A program made the position numbers and the translations under genes. A stretch of DNA of 28,104 nt from JAFHCF01 sp048497495 (GTDB taxonomy: Bacteria > Pseudomonadota > Alphaproteobacteria > Rhizobiales > Ancalomicrobiaceae). Shown here piece after piece: positions 26,945-28,104 of the stretch. The stretch is from positions 1 through 28,104 of the forward strand of contig JAFHCF010000049.1 of the NCBI GenBank assembly GCA_048497495.1, written 5' to 3'. Under the pieces are notes generated by a model, which worked only from the letters and a program-made list of their open reading frames with translations, did no database searches and was not told where the DNA came from. Positions within the stretch are counted from its first letter, which is position 1. Every line of letters starts with the position of its first letter.

Positions 26945-28093
26945 ATGACCTACACGTTCCGAAAGAGCAGCCTGGCCGCCGTATCCCTGGCCCTCCTCTT
27001 CACCGCCGCGGGACCGCTCGCCCCGGCATCCGCCCAGGCGACCCGCGACAAGGTTCTCGCGACCATCTCCGAGGCCGCCAAGACCGCCGGTGCCAAGGAA
27101 TTCACCTGGGGCACGGTGAGCGGCAGCGACGCCGAATTCACCGTCGAGAGCACCAAGGGGGTCTTCGAGAAGGACGGCAAGACCTCGGAGATGACCGCCG
27201 AGAAGATCGTCTACTCGAGCGCCAAGCCGACCGCCGACGGCGGCTTCTCCGCCGACGCGATCACCGCCACCGACGTCGAGATCGACGCCGACGATTCCAA
27301 CGTCACCGTCGCCACCCTGAAGGTCACCGGCTACGTCGGCGGCAAGGCGGCGGGCGAGCGCTTCGACCGTCTCGAGGCGACCGACATCGAGGTCACCGAC
27401 GAGAACGACAAGAAGATTCCGATCGACACGATCACCGTCACCGCCGCCGACTTCGTCGCCGGAGTGCCGCGTCGCGTCGGCTTCGACATGAAGGGCCTCG
27501 TCGTCCCGGTCGACCCGGCGGACGCCGAGATGAAGGACGTCGCCGAACTCGGCTACAAGGAGCTCGCCATCGACGCCAGTTTCTCCGGCAGCTGGGACGA
27601 CAAGACCGGCCGCGTCGTCATCGATCAGATGGCGGTCACCGGCGCCGACATCGGCGGCCTCAAGCTCACCTTCGCGCTCGGCGGCTTCACCCCGGAAGTG
27701 ATGGAAGGCTTCAAGAAGGCCGAGAACGACCAGGCCAAGCAGATGGAACTGCTGCAGGGCGTGACCGTCGAGCGGCTGTCGCTGCGCTACGAGGACGCCT
27801 CTCTCGCCAAGCGTATGATAGACGCCCAGGCCAAGAAGCAGGGCGTGCCGGCCGACGCCTTCGTCCAGCAGATCAACGCCATCGTCCCGATGATGCTGTC
27901 GGCGATCGGCAACAAGGACTTCGAGAAGAAGATCGCCGCCGCCGCCGGCACCTTCCTCAAGGCGCCGAAGTCGCTGACCGTCTCGGCGAGCCCGGCCAAG
28001 CCGCTGCCGGTCTCCGAGATCATGGGCGCCGCGATGATGGCGCCGCAGTCGCTGCCGACGGTGCTCGGCGCCGAAGTCAAGGCCAACGACTGA
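26945..28093 (+). CDS. Exported protein, shorter paralogue
   Basis: A complete 382-residue protein, function unknown. The signal peptide covers about residues 1-30 (cleavage after ASA). The mature protein has repeated beta-strand patterns (DVEIDADDSNVTVATLKVTG, IEVTDENDKKIPIDTITVTA) and a helical C-terminus (QQINAIVPMMLSAIGNKDFEKKI) ending in a conserved proline-rich loop shared with the preceding gene. It matches the second half of that protein, so the larger gene probably arose by extension or the smaller by loss. The ATG follows a near-ideal GGAGGAG. Both would be in the periplasm or outer envelope. The stop is 11 bases from the window edge. Confidence 0.85.
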   Translation: MTYTFRKSSLAAVSLALLFTAAGPLAPASAQATRDKVLATISEAAKTAGAKEFTWGTVSGSDAEFTVESTKGVFEKDGKTSEMTAEKIVYSSAKPTADGGFSADAITATDVEIDADDSNVTVATLKVTGYVGGKAAGERFDRLEATDIEVTDENDKKIPIDTITVTAADFVAGVPRRVGFDMKGLVVPVDPADAEMKDVAELGYKELAIDASFSGSWDDKTGRVVIDQMAVTGADIGGLKLTFALGGFTPEVMEGFKKAENDQAKQMELLQGVTVERLSLRYEDASLAKRMIDAQAKKQGVPADAFVQQINAIVPMMLSAIGNKDFEKKIAAAAGTFLKAPKSLTVSASPAKPLPVSEIMGAAMMAPQSLPTVLGAEVKAND

Positions 28094-28104
28094 CCCCGAA
28101 CCGG

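Noticed and set aside
24490..26946. Minus-strand open frame of 818 codons opposite the exported protein gene
   Set aside because: Shadow frame. The plus strand has a signal peptide, ribosome binding site and a tandem paralogue supporting it as the real gene.

Overview
The window looks like chromosomal DNA from a GC-rich alphaproteobacterium, most likely of the order Hyphomicrobiales (Rhizobiales). The evidence is the gene order eno / ftsB-like / pdhA-pdhB-pdhC / lpdA / lipA / coq10-like, an E1-beta subunit carrying its own N-terminal lipoyl domain, and an exact GTTC-N7-GTTC alphaproteobacterial SOS box. A family-level assignment would be guesswork.

Layout. (1) 1-2630: a gene-poor edge, then an AT-richer block with one large C-terminally membrane-anchored repeat protein, probably acquired. 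(2) 2631-12732, all on the minus strand: the pyruvate dehydrogenase neighbourhood. Read in transcription order it is an FtsB/DivIC-like division protein, PDH E1-alpha, E1-beta, E2, a small coiled-coil protein, E3, a soluble chemoreceptor-like protein with reversed domain order, a small membrane protein, lipoyl synthase, a P-loop kinase-like protein and a Coq10/RatA-like START protein. LipA makes the lipoyl groups that the E1-beta and E2 lipoyl domains need. (3) 13011-14919, plus strand: three small genes (CMD/AhpD-like protein, lipoprotein, secreted protein) between ftsB and eno. (4) 14991-17002: enolase (minus) and the queuosine enzyme QueF (plus). (5) 17097-18235: an AT-rich PD-(D/E)XK nuclease-like gene with its own good promoter. 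(6) 18256-22161: DNA polymerase III alpha (dnaE) and, just upstream on the same strand, a previously uncalled 35-residue single-helix membrane protein whose promoter contains a perfect SOS box between the -35 and -10. A second near-match box lies between this small gene and dnaE. (7) 22329-28093: a DUF1330 protein, a membrane-bound CSS/EAL cyclic-di-GMP phosphodiesterase, and two tandem exported paralogues of unknown function.

The most interesting item is the SOS-controlled mini-protein at 21967-22074. It has a strong ribosome binding site, a basic N-terminus, one hydrophobic helix and a LexA-type operator in the promoter spacer. Functionally it resembles SOS-induced small inner-membrane proteins such as Caulobacter SidA (a division inhibitor acting on FtsW/FtsN) or E. 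coli TisB. That parallel is inference from architecture and regulation, not a demonstrated homology.
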